Part shown: positions 1 to 12,400 of the stretch, one piece after another
Layout: every line of letters starts with the position of its first letter
Numbering within the stretch: the stretch's first letter is position 1
DNA from: Metallyticus violacea
Lineage: Eukaryota > Arthropoda > Insecta > Mantodea > Metallyticidae
Length of the DNA stretch: 64,000 bases
Assembly (NCBI GenBank): GCA_030762175.1
Contig: CM060842.1
Span: forward strand, 49,186,501 to 49,250,500
Direction: 5' to 3'
Translations under genes and position numbers: made by a program
The notes under the pieces: generated by a model
The model's database searches: none
What the model was told of the DNA's origin: nothing
What the model saw: only the letters and a program-made list of their open reading frames with translations

Positions 1-479
1 TCTTACTGGTATGTTCGTATTACAAATAAAAATAAGAATAAGAATAAACAAAAAATAAGAATAAACTGAGAAAATTAAGAAAGACAGATTAAAGGTAACA
101 AGTCATTAATTTCAGCCAGTCATAAGTAAAACAAGGTTTCACATTTTTCACTCGACTACTTTACCTGAGCAAGGACTGCATTTTGTTTTTCCACTACATG
201 TTTGAGCACATCAAGCGTACTCCCAGTGCTCAGTGTGCAGTTAACGAGAGTCGGCAGTGGCGGCCGAACTTTACTAATCAGCTTTCTGATGACATTCACC
301 ATCAATTCAGTGAAACATACACAGAACGTGCAAAGGACGAACTAAGATGCAATTCAAAGAGGTTTGAGGGACGTGCATGAAGTAGTCTGGACCAAACCCA
401 AGTTGGTCCAACCTGATGACTGACGAAAGCTTCCAAAAAAACTGTTTACGCCTCGCACGATTTTGACACATTTCATTTC
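1..479. other. AT-rich sequence, no supported feature
   Basis: No recognisable gene or repeat boundary is visible. Short open frames on both strands look like chance frames. Decayed mariner sequence may begin near the right end. Confidence 0.4.
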
Positions 480-650
480 ATTGTGGACAAAACATTCCGA
501 AACAAAACGACAGTTGGCGCAATGCGAATAGAGAGGCCTGCCGAAGAAATTTGCGGTTACCGCTAGAGCAATGATGATGGTGCTTACATTTTGGGAAAGC
601 AAAGCAGTCCTTTTCAACTATTATGTTTCCAAGGCATAACGCAATGTCTG
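480..650 (+). pseudogene. Possible mariner transposase scrap
   Basis: One plus-strand frame near 560-640 reads MMMVLTFWESKAVLFNYYVS. This resembles the segment around the second catalytic Asp of mariner transposases, usually of the form VFWDSKGVLLIDY. The flanking frames are shifted and contain stops, and no inverted ends were found. The assignment rests on one short block, so it is tentative. If correct, this is a decayed internal fragment with no function. Confidence 0.3.
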
Positions 651-1080
651 CGAATTTTCAGATGTTTTGAAAACTTAATTTCGCATCAAATGGGTTCGAA
701 AGGCCGCAGTCCTACTTTTCCATTAGGAATAGCTACTACTCTTCGGAAAGCATGATCCTTTTTTACACTTAGTGATATTCTTTTCTCCGCGATTCTGTAG
801 GAATATTTCATTAGCACCCTTTTCCGCTGGTTCAGCTAGTTCTACTGATCCACAAAAAAGCTTTCCCAACGATCATGTAGTCCTAATATCCTAATGTTAA
901 AAGTGTGTAGAGGATAGTTATTTAGTTTTTTTGGGTTCTTCTAAGTAGAAGGCCATAATTCAATAACTTTTGATATTTTTCTACAAAGTATTCTTTCCCA
1001 CTCTTGATACAAAGTTGCATTCTCTAGAACCAATCTGGAAGCAGCCACTACAGTTTCGGGACTCCAAAATTGATGAACCC

Positions 1081-1240
1081 TCAGTTTTTCTTGACAGTTG
1101 GAAGCAGGAAAATGTGACAGGGAGCCACATCTGGCTTATACAGCGGGTGGTTCATGAACATCGCTCTCGATTCTTGCAGAAATTGCATTGTTGTGAAAAC
1201 AGGGTACGTTGAGGCATTGTCTTTGCGAAGCAGCAGTTCT
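1081..1240 (-). pseudogene. Mariner transposase C-terminal fragment
   Basis: On the minus strand the frame contains the block DNAS-FTTMQFLQESRAMFMNH-PLYKPDVAPCHIFLLP. This is the end of the DDE/D catalytic domain of mariner transposases, which normally reads HDNA..H...(15-20 residues)..HPPYSPDLAPCDFFLFP. The final catalytic Asp of the DFF motif is His here (CHIF), so the copy is dead. Only about 50 residues are recognisable, against about 345 in an intact transposase. The flanking sequence on both sides is not convincingly mariner. Identity as a mariner remnant is secure; the original edges are lost. Confidence 0.75.
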
Positions 1241-1630
1241 CGTAACACATACTTTCGTCTTCTTTCTGTTAGTATTCTGAAGACGCTGGGGAGACAAACT
1301 TGCTGAGAAAAAAGCTGGTTTAAACTTCTACCCGCAGGAAGGTTGAGTGATATCAAAGTTGACATTTATTGTGACACAGATCGCCGATTGCCTCTTGATT
1401 TCGGGTCGTATTGGTAAATTGAATTTTCAATTCCTATGAAGATACCGTGAACAAGTTGGAAACTGCCATTGTCGAAACGATGAACCATTTCCTGCTATTA
1501 GGTATTTCACTCTGCTGCCTTTAGATCTTCTGTGGGGTTTTGGGGTACCCACGGCAATAAAACTTTCACAACGATATTTATGCAGGCTTTCAGACATTTG
1601 CGGCGACTGCTTTATCACTCTGTAACCGAA

Positions 1631-2122
1631 CAGTGTGGTTCAGACGGTAACGCTTGAAACTGTCATTTGGGAGGTCCCAGGTTGAATTCCCCTTGTGCTT
1701 GCCATCCTGATCTTGGATTTTTTCGTAGCTCTCCTGGTCACTTCCCCTGCTCACTTAGGCAAATACAGGGATGGATATTTATTAACATTCCCTAAATTTT
1801 CCAATTTCCCCATTTAATATAATTTCATTCTGTTGGTGCTTTTACAGGATCGAAAGTGCCAAAGCGAGGTGGGTTTGGTGCGATCTTGGTGGCTTGCGCT
1901 TTGGAAATGTTTCTGCCCGAAGCCTGAGATTGAAGCAGGCCTTCTGAGGAGTTCGAACAAATCAGGAGAAAGTAAATGAAATGCTGGATAGGCTTCGGGG
2001 ACATGAATCCCATCTGCGTCCGTGCAGTTACCCTCTTTCTTCATCCCTTCCTCCCTGGAGGTGCCTGCATTGGGGGCGTAGGCACAAGGGCCAGCCATCC
2101 TTGTGCCTCCTCCGTTCCATGA
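1631..2122 (+). mobile_element. Long tRNA-headed SINE, family E (copy 1)
   Basis: The left end has tRNA-like internal promoter boxes: an A-box-like GTGGTTCAGACGGTAACGC and a B-box-like AGGTTGAATTCCC. The body then follows: CATCCTGATCTTGG, CACTTAGGCAAATACAGGG ATGGATATTTAT, GGCTTGCGCTTTGG, and near the end GGGGGCGTAGGCACAAG. The same blocks in the same order recur at about 17.6-18.0, 33.0-33.3, 34.1-34.35, 34.8-35.2, 35.7-35.95 and 39.7-40.2 kb, on both strands. At about 490 bp it is long for a SINE. It encodes no protein, so mobilisation would have depended on a LINE. Confidence 0.65.
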
Positions 2123-3210
2123 CTATTTATCCATGTCACTGTATGGTCCTTCACTATGGCTTCTACACGAGCAATGTTTTCATTTTTGACTACTGTTATT
2201 ATATGATCCTTGTGTGCCTAGTCATTTACAGCTCTTCTTCCTCGTCTAAACTCTGCAAAGCTTTTATTAGTGAAACAGCCGAGTCTGTAGGTTTATCAGG
2301 CATTCTATTAACATTTTGCTGCAGCTGCCACGTGCTAATTTATGTGGTTATAAATTAAGATACGCTCTTTCCAGTGCCGGTAACAGGAAATTCACATCTC
2401 CCACGGTCTCGTTAAATCCCAAAAAATAAATAATGGTTTTAGTGAATTGAGGCGGTGTTAAAAGACCACAAATTTTCGCGCTATGAGGTGAATATTTTTC
2501 AGAATTTATTTAGGATGCTTTATAACTTAAAAGTACTTCATATAATACTTTTATCGTTTACTGTTATCCAGAAATGCAACGATTATTATACGCCTTTTTC
2601 AGGATTGATAATCCTTTGATATTTTATTATACACTTGCTATTCGAAGCTAAGGATCACTTATTAACATGAATAGGAATCAGTAAAAGTTTGACGACTACT
2701 GATTCCTCGAACAACGGAAGCATATTCCATCGCCCACGAACACCGGAATATTAGGACGTGAGTAAATTAAGAAACGCAATGGGTGGCAAATGATGGTTGG
2801 GGAAGCAGTCCACAAGAAGAGACCAATTAGATGGAACAATGGTACCTCTCTGTGCAAAAAGGACCTTATTTTCATTCTGCAAGCGTGCACCGGAAGCCAT
2901 CAGCCAAAATGAATAGTCACTCTTTTGGCTTAAATGTATTCAAGCTCATAAATGAAAGCGCTGCTTGCATAAAAAGTGAACGCTATGTCTGGCGGTTTAT
3001 ATGTATATGGGTACTTGCTAAAAACTGTCATCAGGCACCTTCCTGTTTCTCTTAAAGACGTTTATATGTCCAACTTGGCGTTCTTGAACGAAATCAAGGA
3101 TGAACTTCAACATACATTAAACCAATAATTGATTACTGCAAGCAAAATAAAAAATTAAAAACATGCAAAGCCATATATTCCTGTAAAATGGCTAAAAGGG
3201 AGTCTTTATG
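2123..3210. other. No supported feature
   Basis: Mixed-composition then AT-rich DNA. Open frames of up to about 74 codons (2696-3055) show no recognisable domain. Nothing further can be supported. Confidence 0.4.
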
Positions 3211-3466
3211 GTGTTTAACGCCCTTTTTACCACTAAGGCACCATAGGCGGTGGACATTGATGATGCATGAGATGAAATGATATATTGGGAAAGAACTTTT
3301 TAAGGAAGAAAGCGTTCCAGGCTAAAGTTTAGGGTTCGTCCCCGGCATTTGCCATTTATGAGGACTGAGAAAAAAAATCTTAGGCAAGGAGGATGGTCCT
3401 GGCGGGAATTGAACCCCAGACGGTCACGCTCCGCGCCTTAACGATCTCGGCCACATGTGGCGGTCT
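3211..3466 (-). mobile_element. tRNA-headed SINE, family A (copy 1)
   Basis: Read on the minus strand, the head carries box A (TGGCCGAGATCGTTAAGGCG) and a B-box region (GTTCAATTCCCGCC), then CAGGACCATCC. The tail block ends in GGGCGTTAAACACC. The order head, TTTTCTCAGTCCTCATAAATGG, CTTTCCTTCC, GGTGCCTTA, GGGCGTTAAAC matches the copies at 5.1, 16.5, 40.8 and 51.9 kb and the tail fragment at 21.2 kb. It is non-coding and would have been transcribed by RNA polymerase III when active. Confidence 0.8.
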
Positions 3467-4168
3467 AAATGGAAGGTGCCATTATAGGATAACCAGGATA
3501 AATTTGCAATTTATATATATATTCTAAAAATCAGTTTTTTTTATTCCGTGGCAGAATTTATTGAACCATTTTTAGCAGAATTAAGAAACGCACACACAAA
3601 AAAACGATAAAGAAAATACGTTTTAACGCCGTTTTATACCTATCATATTACAGTATACAAGCCTTATATCAAAACAGATTATCAGTAGGTACTTATTTAT
3701 TGTGTAAAGACAAATAAAAAGTGGGAAGGGACAGAGACATTAGAAACATAGTGCTCGAAACGTAAATTTAATAGTAAAAGAGAATGTGATGAAAGTTAAG
3801 AAGATGGCACAAACTGTTAAAAGGAAATGAAGGAAAATCACATTATTTTTAATAAATATGTAGGAATAAGCGGAATAAAACATGATAAACACGGTGAACG
3901 GAAATGACTTGCACAGTAATAAAGAGTTTAACTCTATACTTATCATACTCGCACTCTTTCTTATCTTATATTTAAAACGATGTAATTGATATCAATACAA
4001 GAAACATGATGGACAGAGGTTTATAAACAAGACAGAGCCTAGATGAAGAAATAATACAACTTTCACAGAACACGTGCAAAAAGAGCTGTCCAAGAAACGA
4101 TGTGTATAAAAGAATATAGAATTATGGAATTCTGTTATAACAAAGCGTTTTGCGGGGGGGGGGCGGCG
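3467..4168. other. AT-rich sequence, no supported feature
   Basis: AT-rich, with a 10-base G run near 4154. No coding or repeat structure recognised. Confidence 0.4.
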
Positions 4169-4285
4169 TTGGTTTATTTATGGACGCTCTTTAATAGCTC
4201 AGGTCATCAGCGTCTCATTCAATTCAGGGCGTGATAACGACCGACAAATTTTGCCCAGAGGTGTCTTTTTTTTTCAGGCTTGAGT
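4169..4285 (-). mobile_element. 3' fragment of SINE family B
   Basis: The block TTTATTTATGGACGCTCTTT, then AGGTCATCAGCGTCTCATTC, then CAGGGCGTGA, then CAGGCTTGAG is the reverse complement of the 3' half of the SINEs at 42.9 and 50.7 kb. Only the 3' end is present, as expected for a 5'-truncated insertion. The pyrimidine run before CAGGCTTGAG differs from the other copies. Confidence 0.75.
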
Positions 4286-5112
4286 TTCTTAATAAAGCGT
4301 AAAATTATCCTTACATTTAAGTGGAAATTATTTGAACAAAAGCTGAATTTACCACGATTCCTTCCTCTCGTGGTCTTTTCAAGCGTCTTGAAGTACTTTA
4401 AAAATGATCAATACCAGGTTAATAATAAAATCAAATGCTTAGTCTGTTGTTTTTCCAAATGAAATGGGATTATCTCTTTTTCTTTAACAGCTTTTTCTAG
4501 AAGCATGAATACTCACAAAATGCTTTCTTTATACGCCTACCGAGACAGGGTTCACATGTGCAGCGGTGAGGTGACTGCAACAATATCTATTCATTATATT
4601 CTTAACACTCAGATTTTCTCTTTCCATCATTTCGAACGAGATCCAGTGACTCAATCTCTATGTAGATTTCTTCCTCTTTATAATTTTGTAATTATAAATA
4701 TGAACGAGAGCGTCCTTTTTAACTTAACTCCCCTGGAGGTGATGAGCCCTTAACAAGTAGATCTTATGAGTCTTTAGTTGCTATTCAGTGATTTACAAGC
4801 AGACGGTAAAGATCACATAAATTTCTTCATATATTGTAGTGAATATAACACAACTGCAGTTTACACGTATTAAATATCTTAATAGCGGCAAATACCCTTG
4901 CGGAAGTAAGTCTACCAGAGATGCTTTGTATTTTCAAAATAGTTTTGAGTTTATAACCGAGATCAAACAGAAATGAGACCAATTTAAAATCCATCAATTT
5001 TTTATGAATCATCCTGTATAATTTAGACTTGTATGTCTGCGTAGTCTATGATAAAATGTAAGGGAAAAAAGTTCTTTTCGATAAAAACAAAAGAATGTAT
5101 GGTTTTTACTAC
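4286..5112. other. No supported feature
   Basis: AT-rich; open frames of 60 to 82 codons have no recognisable motif. Confidence 0.4.
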
Positions 5113-5350
5113 AGAGGTACCACAGGTGATGGAACACTTAAGATTAAATGATATATTGGGAAAGGATTTATTTTTAAGGAAGAAAACGTTCCAGGCCTAG
5201 GTTTTGGATACCTCCCCGTCATTTTCCATTTATGAGGACTGAGAAAACCTGGAGAAAACCTTAGTCAGGTAGGGCGGTCCTGGCAGGATTCGAACCTCAG
5301 ACCTCCAGCTCACGAGTTCGCGCCTTAACGACCTTGGCCACCCGTGTCGG
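5113..5350 (-). mobile_element. tRNA-headed SINE, family A (copy 2)
   Basis: Same order as copy 1. The minus-strand head is GGTGGCCAAGGTCGTTAAGG, with B box GGTTCGAATCCTGCCAGGAC. Further along are CTCAGTCCTCATAAATGG and the GGAACGTTTTCTTCC block. The terminal GGGCGTTAAAC block is missing or degraded, so this copy is slightly 3'-shortened. Non-coding. Confidence 0.8.
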
Positions 5351-6129
5351 TAAACAAAATTAAAACTTCAGCCTGTTACTAAATAGTATAATTTAAAGCA
5401 AATTAGAGTGATGTTATGTTAGAAAGGCTTTGAAGTATGGACTCATCTCTTTACATTATCTTTATTATGCTGGAAAGTACACTTTGCCGTCTGGTTAAGG
5501 AGTACGCAACGATCGGGAGGTTGCAATTTTTATTCTTCTTTTTCCCAGCAGTTCGGATATGGCATCTCTTCTCACACTTTTTAAACGAGACTGCCGTACT
5601 TTTATAAGTAACGTGGGAACAACGCCTGTTGATGTGATCCGCACACAGCGAATTTGCCACAATCTGCGACGATGCGGTTCGTTTCATAGGCTGTCGTGGG
5701 AGTGGCATAGAGGTCATGTCCGCCGTGAGGAAGTCTCAATTAGGACTTAATTATCTCGCTGTGGGTGGGTAGTCCTGTGTCATGATGACAGCTCTCTTCG
5801 TTTCTCCACGTGGCAGAGATCTCTTGGTTCAATGATCGGCACGCCAAAGATTTTGATAGCATAATCTAAAACGCCTCGGCTTTCCTTTCGTTTAATTACA
5901 AAGGGGAACAAATTTTCATCCGGAAATGTGTGCAGTGGTCTTAAAAATCAAAGTGAGCATTTTATCTTTCAATTTTGTTCAAAAAAATATAATAAAATTT
6001 TCTTTCTTCTATGTTAAGAAATCTTTAAAGATTCATTCTTAAATTAATATTTTAGTAAACAGTTGATTAAAAAACGCATTTAAATCATTTATCGCGCCAT
6101 TACAATTATAATTATTTATTGGTCTGAAT
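5351..6129. other. No supported feature
   Basis: A moderately GC-richer patch at 5560-5840 has overlapping 63- and 88-codon frames on opposite strands. Neither shows a recognisable domain. The rest is AT-rich. Confidence 0.35.
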
Positions 6130-6431
6130 TAATAGCAAATAGTATGGGCAATAGTCGAAATAAAAAGATAAAAAATACAATAATAAATATTAAAAACTAA
6201 TAATATTATTAAAGTAAAATATTCATCAAGCTTATAAAAAGGATTGGTAAATTGAAATAACAGAGTGGGCATCACGAGGTAATCTGTTAAACATATTCTT
6301 GGCCTTATTAAAAATAGTTTAGTTTTGTCCAATCTGGGCATTAATATGAGATGATTGTTCATAGTAGCATAAGCCTGGTCATCATATTGACACTGTAAAG
6401 ATACACATTAATTTTAACCATCATTAAGAAA

Positions 6432-6455
6432 TTATATATATATATATATATATAT
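6432..6455. repeat. (TA)n microsatellite
   Basis: An uninterrupted run of about 12 TA repeats in AT-rich DNA. Confidence 0.95.
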
Positions 6456-7086
6456 TGATTAATCTTAGTTAAAATTCTTAAGCCAATAAAGGACAATAGG
6501 CAGCATTTGGAGAACCATACAAGCATACTATTGGTAGGAAAGTTTCAAATCAAGTAAACTTCTTCTGCAATAGTAAATTTTTCATAACTTTAAATCTATT
6601 ACCCTAAATATGTAACCCACAAAATAAAATATTATGGACAAAAAATAAGAATTCGCAACATAATTCATAGATAAAAGTCGACTTAATTGATTTATAAATA
6701 AATAACAGGAAATATACGCAAATTGAATCAATGTGGTTGTTCCAAATTACCTTAGAATTCATTTATAATACCAAGCAACTTGCCATGGTAAAAATTATAA
6801 TTGGATTTTTTTAAAAGTAAAAGGAACTAACAGACTTATAATTATCAACTTAAAACTATTTAGCTGCCAAAGAAAAATCCATAAATAATGATAGATCGTA
6901 CCAATCTCCATCGTATACATGAGAAATGTGTTCTATAAAGTAGAATCAAAGATCAAATTGTGGTAAATCATTAATCATCACCAAAAATAGAAAAGGACCC
7001 AAGACGCGGCCTTGTGGAACACCAATATTTACATTAGCAACGGTAGAGTTTTCTTCGTTTTAACAGTTTTCTACGAAATGTAAGAT

Positions 7087-7192
7087 AACACTCTGTTAAT
7101 TTTAATTCATTTTCTTTAAAGAATTATAAAACGTTTGGAACACTCTGTTAATTTTAATTCATTTTGTTTAATACAATTATAAAACGTTTAGA
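7087..7192. repeat. Tandem duplication, 52-bp unit x2
   Basis: Two adjacent copies begin AACACTCTGTTAATTTTAAT and end in ATTATAAAACGTTT. They differ at a handful of bases (TTTCTTTAAAGA versus TTTGTTTAATAC). The duplication lies inside the LINE remnant and disrupts it between the DLSKVFD and GVPQG blocks. Confidence 0.85.
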
Positions 7193-7811
7193 ACAAATGC
7201 TTATAAGAGATACACAATCGAAAACCTTAGATAAATCATAGAACACGGCTATAGTACTGCCAACTACTGGCTGTATTGCATTTAAAGTGAATACTTTTGA
7301 TCTAAAACCAAATTGGAAAGCAGAAATAATTAGCAAACTGTCTACTCATAATCTCCAAAAGTTTTTGGAAAGATAGAAACAATCACTTTAGGTCTATTAT
7401 TGTCACAATGTTAGGATCACCTTTTTTAACACAAGAATAATTTTAGATATTTTAAAAGAGTATGGAAAGCTGCCGGTGATCACACATTGCTTGAAACAAA
7501 ATGTTAACTAATCAATGATATAAGGATTTACAGACGTGATTAATTCCCTTTTGGGTCCATAGAATCATTACGATAGAAGCACTAATATATTTTTCTATCT
7601 TACAATGTAAATATTTTATTTTTCTGTTGTAATTGGAATTTCTGTCTCTATTTAGAAAAGGATAATATTCCTCTATTTTTACAGTGTTCCAGTAACTAAC
7701 TCTATTCCGGATGTAGTGAGAGCGCAAGTAACAATACATACCTGTATTGCCGCTGCACGACATTCTCTTGAATAGTGTTACCATTTTGATTTGTGTTTTC
7801 AAACAGAGCAA

Positions 7812-8598
7812 ATCATACTGAATATTGTAAAGGTGGTTCCTGGAGTTAAACCTGCATTACTGATTGATTTATTATCATCTTGATAATAACATTGTTGTGT
7901 GACTAATGTCGCTCTTTTTGGCCTTTTGATCTAATGTTATTTACACTCTCGTCGGATCTGGATTAAACAGAGGTGACGTTTTCTAGTAAATCTGTGCTCT
8001 TTGAAAATCTTTACCGCGTTACAGGAACAAGCTTGTGTGTAAATGGAGGAAAGTTCTTACAGTAAGACCCAGCAAGCAAATTCTGACTTCATTTTAATCT
8101 ACAACCTGAACCAGATCGCTAAATGAGCATTAAATCTCGGCCACGGCACTAAGTTCAGAGTAAATGCGACCATAGCGTCGCTTACTGTTTTCAAGGATAG
8201 AGGACAGGTACAGAACAGATGATGCACGGTTGTTTCCTGGAAGAGAAACAGTCCTTCGCATTGCGCCACGCCCCCCTACCGATAGTTTGCTTGAACTGCT
8301 GGAACACCCCCAACCCCAGGTGCATTACATCATGCCACTCGTATGAGTTGTTACTACCTAATCTCACTTGAGCAACCACTGCTGGGCTCTGAACACTACT
8401 ACTGACACCTAGTGATTGTATATTGAACTGTTTGAACATTAGAAAACTTTAGGAAAACTGTTTTTGGCAATGTTTCACCATGAAAGACAGGTATGATTGC
8501 TAATAATGCCTTTGGATATGTATCATGGTCTAATTTTCTGGTCAAAACCTTCGGTTAATGTTACTATTACTCCCCAACTGAAACACGTTAACCCCTTT
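7812..8598. other. No supported feature
   Basis: Mostly unassigned. A GC-richer patch at 8190-8440 has an 82-codon minus-strand frame that I do not recognise. Confidence 0.35.
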
Positions 8599-8599
8599 A

Positions 8600-8645
<46 letters not shown>
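8599..8645. repeat. (ATT)n microsatellite
   Basis: About 15 ATT repeats. It directly adjoins a minus-strand LINE remnant, so on that strand it would be an (AAT)n tail. Several LINE and SINE families end in such simple repeats. Confidence 0.9.
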
Positions 8646-8647
<2 letters not shown>

Positions 8648-9413
8648 ACTTATGGGTTGATTAGAAAATGTTTATGTGGAATGTCAACTTTGTTGCATTT
8701 TATTAACATGTCTTTCTATTCCTGTCTATAATTTTTTTTTCTAACACTAAAATATGTCGAAGATTCCATCTTGTGACTTGATTTGGAATTTTATCTTTCC
8801 TTGTACACTTTTCATACCGAAGAAAGAAACCTCATGTTATGATCTTTTCATTAGATTTGTTTTTATTATATAGATTCAGAATCATAGAGAATAGTACTCG
8901 TAGGTACTGCAAAAACATTGTCAACTTTAGCCATTTTTGTTTAGTCTTTTTCTTATTTAAAGTTAAATAATTGTTCCACACATTTGGCTGATATTATTTT
9001 TATTGTTGATATCTAAATATTTATGAAAAGAAATCCTGCAGGCCAGATAATTATTTTAAACGAGTTATCTATTTTATTTGTAGAATATTATTAAATACAT
9101 TTTCTTATCTTTTTCCTTGTTTATTCAGTTGATCTTTGGAAGTTATATTTTGCGTACAAATGACCCAGTTTCAAAAAGTTGATTGCAATTCCCCTTCTGT
9201 TTTTGCAACAATAACCTGGTCGTATGTCCAAGTCAAATTTAAACATTCGGGTGGTAAACTACATCCTTGTCTGATTTCTTGATTGGTGTCTACAAAATTA
9301 AACAAATTAATTTGAAATTTAAATATAACAAGTCTATAAATAACCTCACGATATAGCTTAAGTATATTTGCTATTGCTTCTAGGAAACAAGTATCGAATA
9401 AGACTGTATTCAT
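8646..9413 (-). pseudogene. Decayed LINE ORF2, second lineage
   Basis: The minus-strand frame at about 9171-9300 reads QEIRQGCSLPPECLN, then YDQVIVAKTEGELQSTF. These match the (L/I)RQGCS.SP.LFN and FADDQV..A....DL blocks of LINE reverse transcriptases, with the sequence between them largely deleted. The catalytic ADD is reduced to YD. Further along (about 8730-8880) the order FFLRYEKCTRKDKIPNQ, then a block like RNRK, resembles the ORF2 C-terminus (MRFLR...G.TR.D.IRN). The (ATT)n run at its left edge would be the 3' tail. It differs in motif style from the LINE at 6-7.8 kb. Confidence 0.65.
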
Positions 9414-12400
9414 CTTACATCAACAGGATCTAATAGGCATTTTATTTAAACATATGTACAAAATATAATGCAATTTGATTTTGTGCGCCACACACTCTAA
9501 ATATGCACCATATTCATTCATTTACTAATGACCCTTTCACAGCAAATGTCCAAAATGTATGATTAGAGTGAGTCACAAAATGTGGTCTCAATTTGCAGCT
9601 CATATGAGTGTACCGGACGATTCAATTTATTCATTCTTTACCGCGAACCCTTTGAAATAAATTACGTTACTATTGCGCAGCAAGTTTTTATTCGTATAAT
9701 CAGTTGATCTAGTTCTAAGAATTCGCAGTGGAGGTCAAATGCGCCCCGCGAGAGGGAAAGAGAAAGACTGATTCTATGTCGTAGTTGTAAGTCAGTTTGT
9801 TTACAAAATGAGATCGTGCAAGCTCTTCAGTCACCTGCTAGGTTGTAGATAATCGTACTCTATAATACGTTCCTCGTTATTTCTGCTCAGACTTAAATAA
9901 ACATTAATATATGTCTCCGATTAGTTCAGTAACTTAGTGCTACATAATTTAATTTTTAGCTGTGTTACTATTTACAAACTTTGTTGATAAAATTTTTGCA
10001 CGATAACCTTGTCGCTACTTTTCAGCGAATTTCCTTGGTGTTTTACTATACTAGCAAGGCCAGTAATTGCCTCGCTATGGCGCCTCTTTGCATTAAAACT
10101 TATTGCATTGTACCTATGATATGTGCGTAAATTACTAACAGTTAAACTGTAATTTTAATTAGGGACTACTGTGCGTATATCAGGAATATAAGTCGTCCTG
10201 GAACAATGAGAAAAGAACTGCACCACGTGATTATATATGCGTTAGAGCAGAAGTAACAGCACACAAATAATAGAAGCCGATACCCCTCAAGGCAAGGTGC
10301 GCTAACAATTATGTCATCCTTTCAAACTGACTCGCGTTTTCAGTTCGTATAAACTGAAAGAGAAGCAAAACTTATTTTAACACTATTGACGACCATGTTA
10401 ATAGATTGAACACAAAACAGTTTATTTTCTCTACAGTCGGCGTCAGCTAGAAAGTCGACTTCGAGATTAATGCGCAGTAAACTGATGCGCAATTTCCGGC
10501 AGCCTCTTTTTTTACCGCATCGTTTGTGAGTGCAGCTGTTCTCTTTATTTGAATGCATTTAAAAATATTAATTGCAAATTTGGAAAAATCGTATGACTAG
10601 AGATTGGTCTAGGGAGAGAAAAGCGATAGGTATTGCATAAGTAAGGCAGACAAATACCTTGTACTCGTGCATTCAGCAGGCGACAAGATAGGAGGTGTTA
10701 TGTAACCACATCTCAAAAGAGATGCGGTAAAGGATTTCGTAATTTCCAAAACTTTTATTCCAAGAGAAATTCATAGATTCTACTGCCTCGTATAAGAAAC
10801 ACACATACACAATCAGTAGGCTTTATGGTTAAGAGGATCACCAAATAGAGCCGTATTTACAAAATGTAGGATAGATGAGCGAACCATCTGGTACCAAAGT
10901 TGTTGGGATATTATATGACGTGACTAGCACATCCGAAAAACACTGTCAGAACGAATCAAGTTTAGCTTAGCTTTACAATTTAGCAAATTTACAAAATGAA
11001 AAGTATTCTTGTAAATCTTAAAGTTACATTATTTGTAAAGCATTCCAATAATTGCTTTTCACGTTTCTCATGTACACAGTTTTCCTCCAATTCCCTCCCT
11101 CTCTACCTAAGAGTGTTTTGCTCATGTCTGAACTGCTTATGAACATGGGCGGGGTCATCACTCTCCTCTTCCGGGTTCCCACTCAATCCGAGCATTGGCC
11201 CCTAACATACCATCAGTATATTGTCTATAAAAGCACTACTCATTTCACTTCTATTATGAAACCGAAACAGTTCAATGTAAAATATTTCAAAGACTATTAT
11301 AATATAATTTCCATTTTTTAAAAAATTAAGGCGCACCTGCTTAAAAACTTAAGCATTACTCCTTCAAAAAAGGTTCTTTTTATGCTACGATTGAATCTCA
11401 GAAATTGTCAAAGATACGAAAAATTAAAATTAACGATTTTTACATTACGTTGCACTTGAGTTTTCGCGAAAAAATTATAATTATGTCCGCCCCAAAAGAA
11501 ACTGGGTATATTATTAAGTATGACGTAAAAAGTGGAAAAAATACTATGTTATCATGTATTGTGGTGTTCGATTTTATGCGGAATAACTCTGTTTATATTC
11601 CAGTAAGATACGTTGCATACTGATGCCATGCTGAGAATGTCCGATAGTTTTTAAACTGTTTATTTTGTTCTTTTGTTCCTTAAATTAAATTCTTTTTACC
11701 TCGAACAATTAAACACGCTACGAACGCAGAAATGTGAACTCGGTTATTTTGATTCTTTGTCTGATCTAATAATTGTCCAGATTTCACTTGTGTATATGAG
11801 CGGAGGCTCTACCACTTTTATCTATAGTTCATTAAGCTTTACTTTTTTGGTGCTAGGCTCTGTTAAGTTTATTTATCTGTGTGTTCATTTTCCTTTTTTA
11901 CAATGTGATGCGTTTAATTTTAAATAGATGAACATTTTAACTTGTATTTTTTTAATTAATTACTTTATTAAAATTCATAGATATTTTCCTTAAATACCTA
12001 TACTCTCGTTTCTGTCTCGTGTATATTCATTTGCTGACATAGTTTGTGAATAGCTAAACGTGCATTATTTTTTAATTAGTTACTAAACATTGCCTGATCG
12101 TTCGCAAATATGATTGTCTGCCAATGTTAAAACGCTCTTGCGTTTTCTAATGGCATCGTCAATATAATGCTAAAACGTACTGGTGACACGTTAGCTCCTT
12201 GGCTGATTTTATCATTATACAGACCGCCGGAGCGCCCCAACAACACATTCCTGGCATCTGTATTACATTTTCATATTTTATCTTACCTTTCTTCAGTAAG
12301 AACAGGTGGTTCAAAACACGTTTTGTTTTTTATATTGAGGGATCCTGTCTCTCGTAACTTTTTAATAGTTGGCGAACTGTTTCTCTACCTAAACGATTGT

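Larger units (their letters stand above)
6130..7811 (-). pseudogene. Decayed non-LTR retrotransposon (reverse transcriptase region)
   Basis: Several minus-strand blocks, in shifted frames, follow the order of a LINE ORF2. Around 7430-7480 is ITGSFPYSFKISKIILVLKKGDPN (finger region). Around 7150-7330 is QFGFRSK followed by AVFYDLSKVFDCV, where the D of DLSKVFD is the first catalytic Asp. Around 6960-7030 is [20 protein letters not shown]. Near 6600-6780 is WNNHIDSIC, resembling the conserved post-RT HI..C segment. The YADD box is badly degraded. Stops and frameshifts are numerous. The motif style suggests the Jockey/CR1 group rather than RTE, but this is inference. No poly(A) end was located, and the left edge is approximate. 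Confidence 0.75.

Noticed and set aside
1981..2358. A 125-codon plus-strand frame with hydrophobic segments
   Set aside because: Its first part lies in the 3' end of a SINE family E copy and the rest is T-rich DNA. The apparent membrane segments reflect composition.
5451..5750. Overlapping 88- and 63-codon frames on opposite strands
   Set aside because: No recognisable domain on either strand. Mutual overlap suggests both are chance frames.
8191..8439. A possible host exon in a GC-richer patch
   Set aside because: The 82-codon frame has no motif, start context or splice sites that could be supported.
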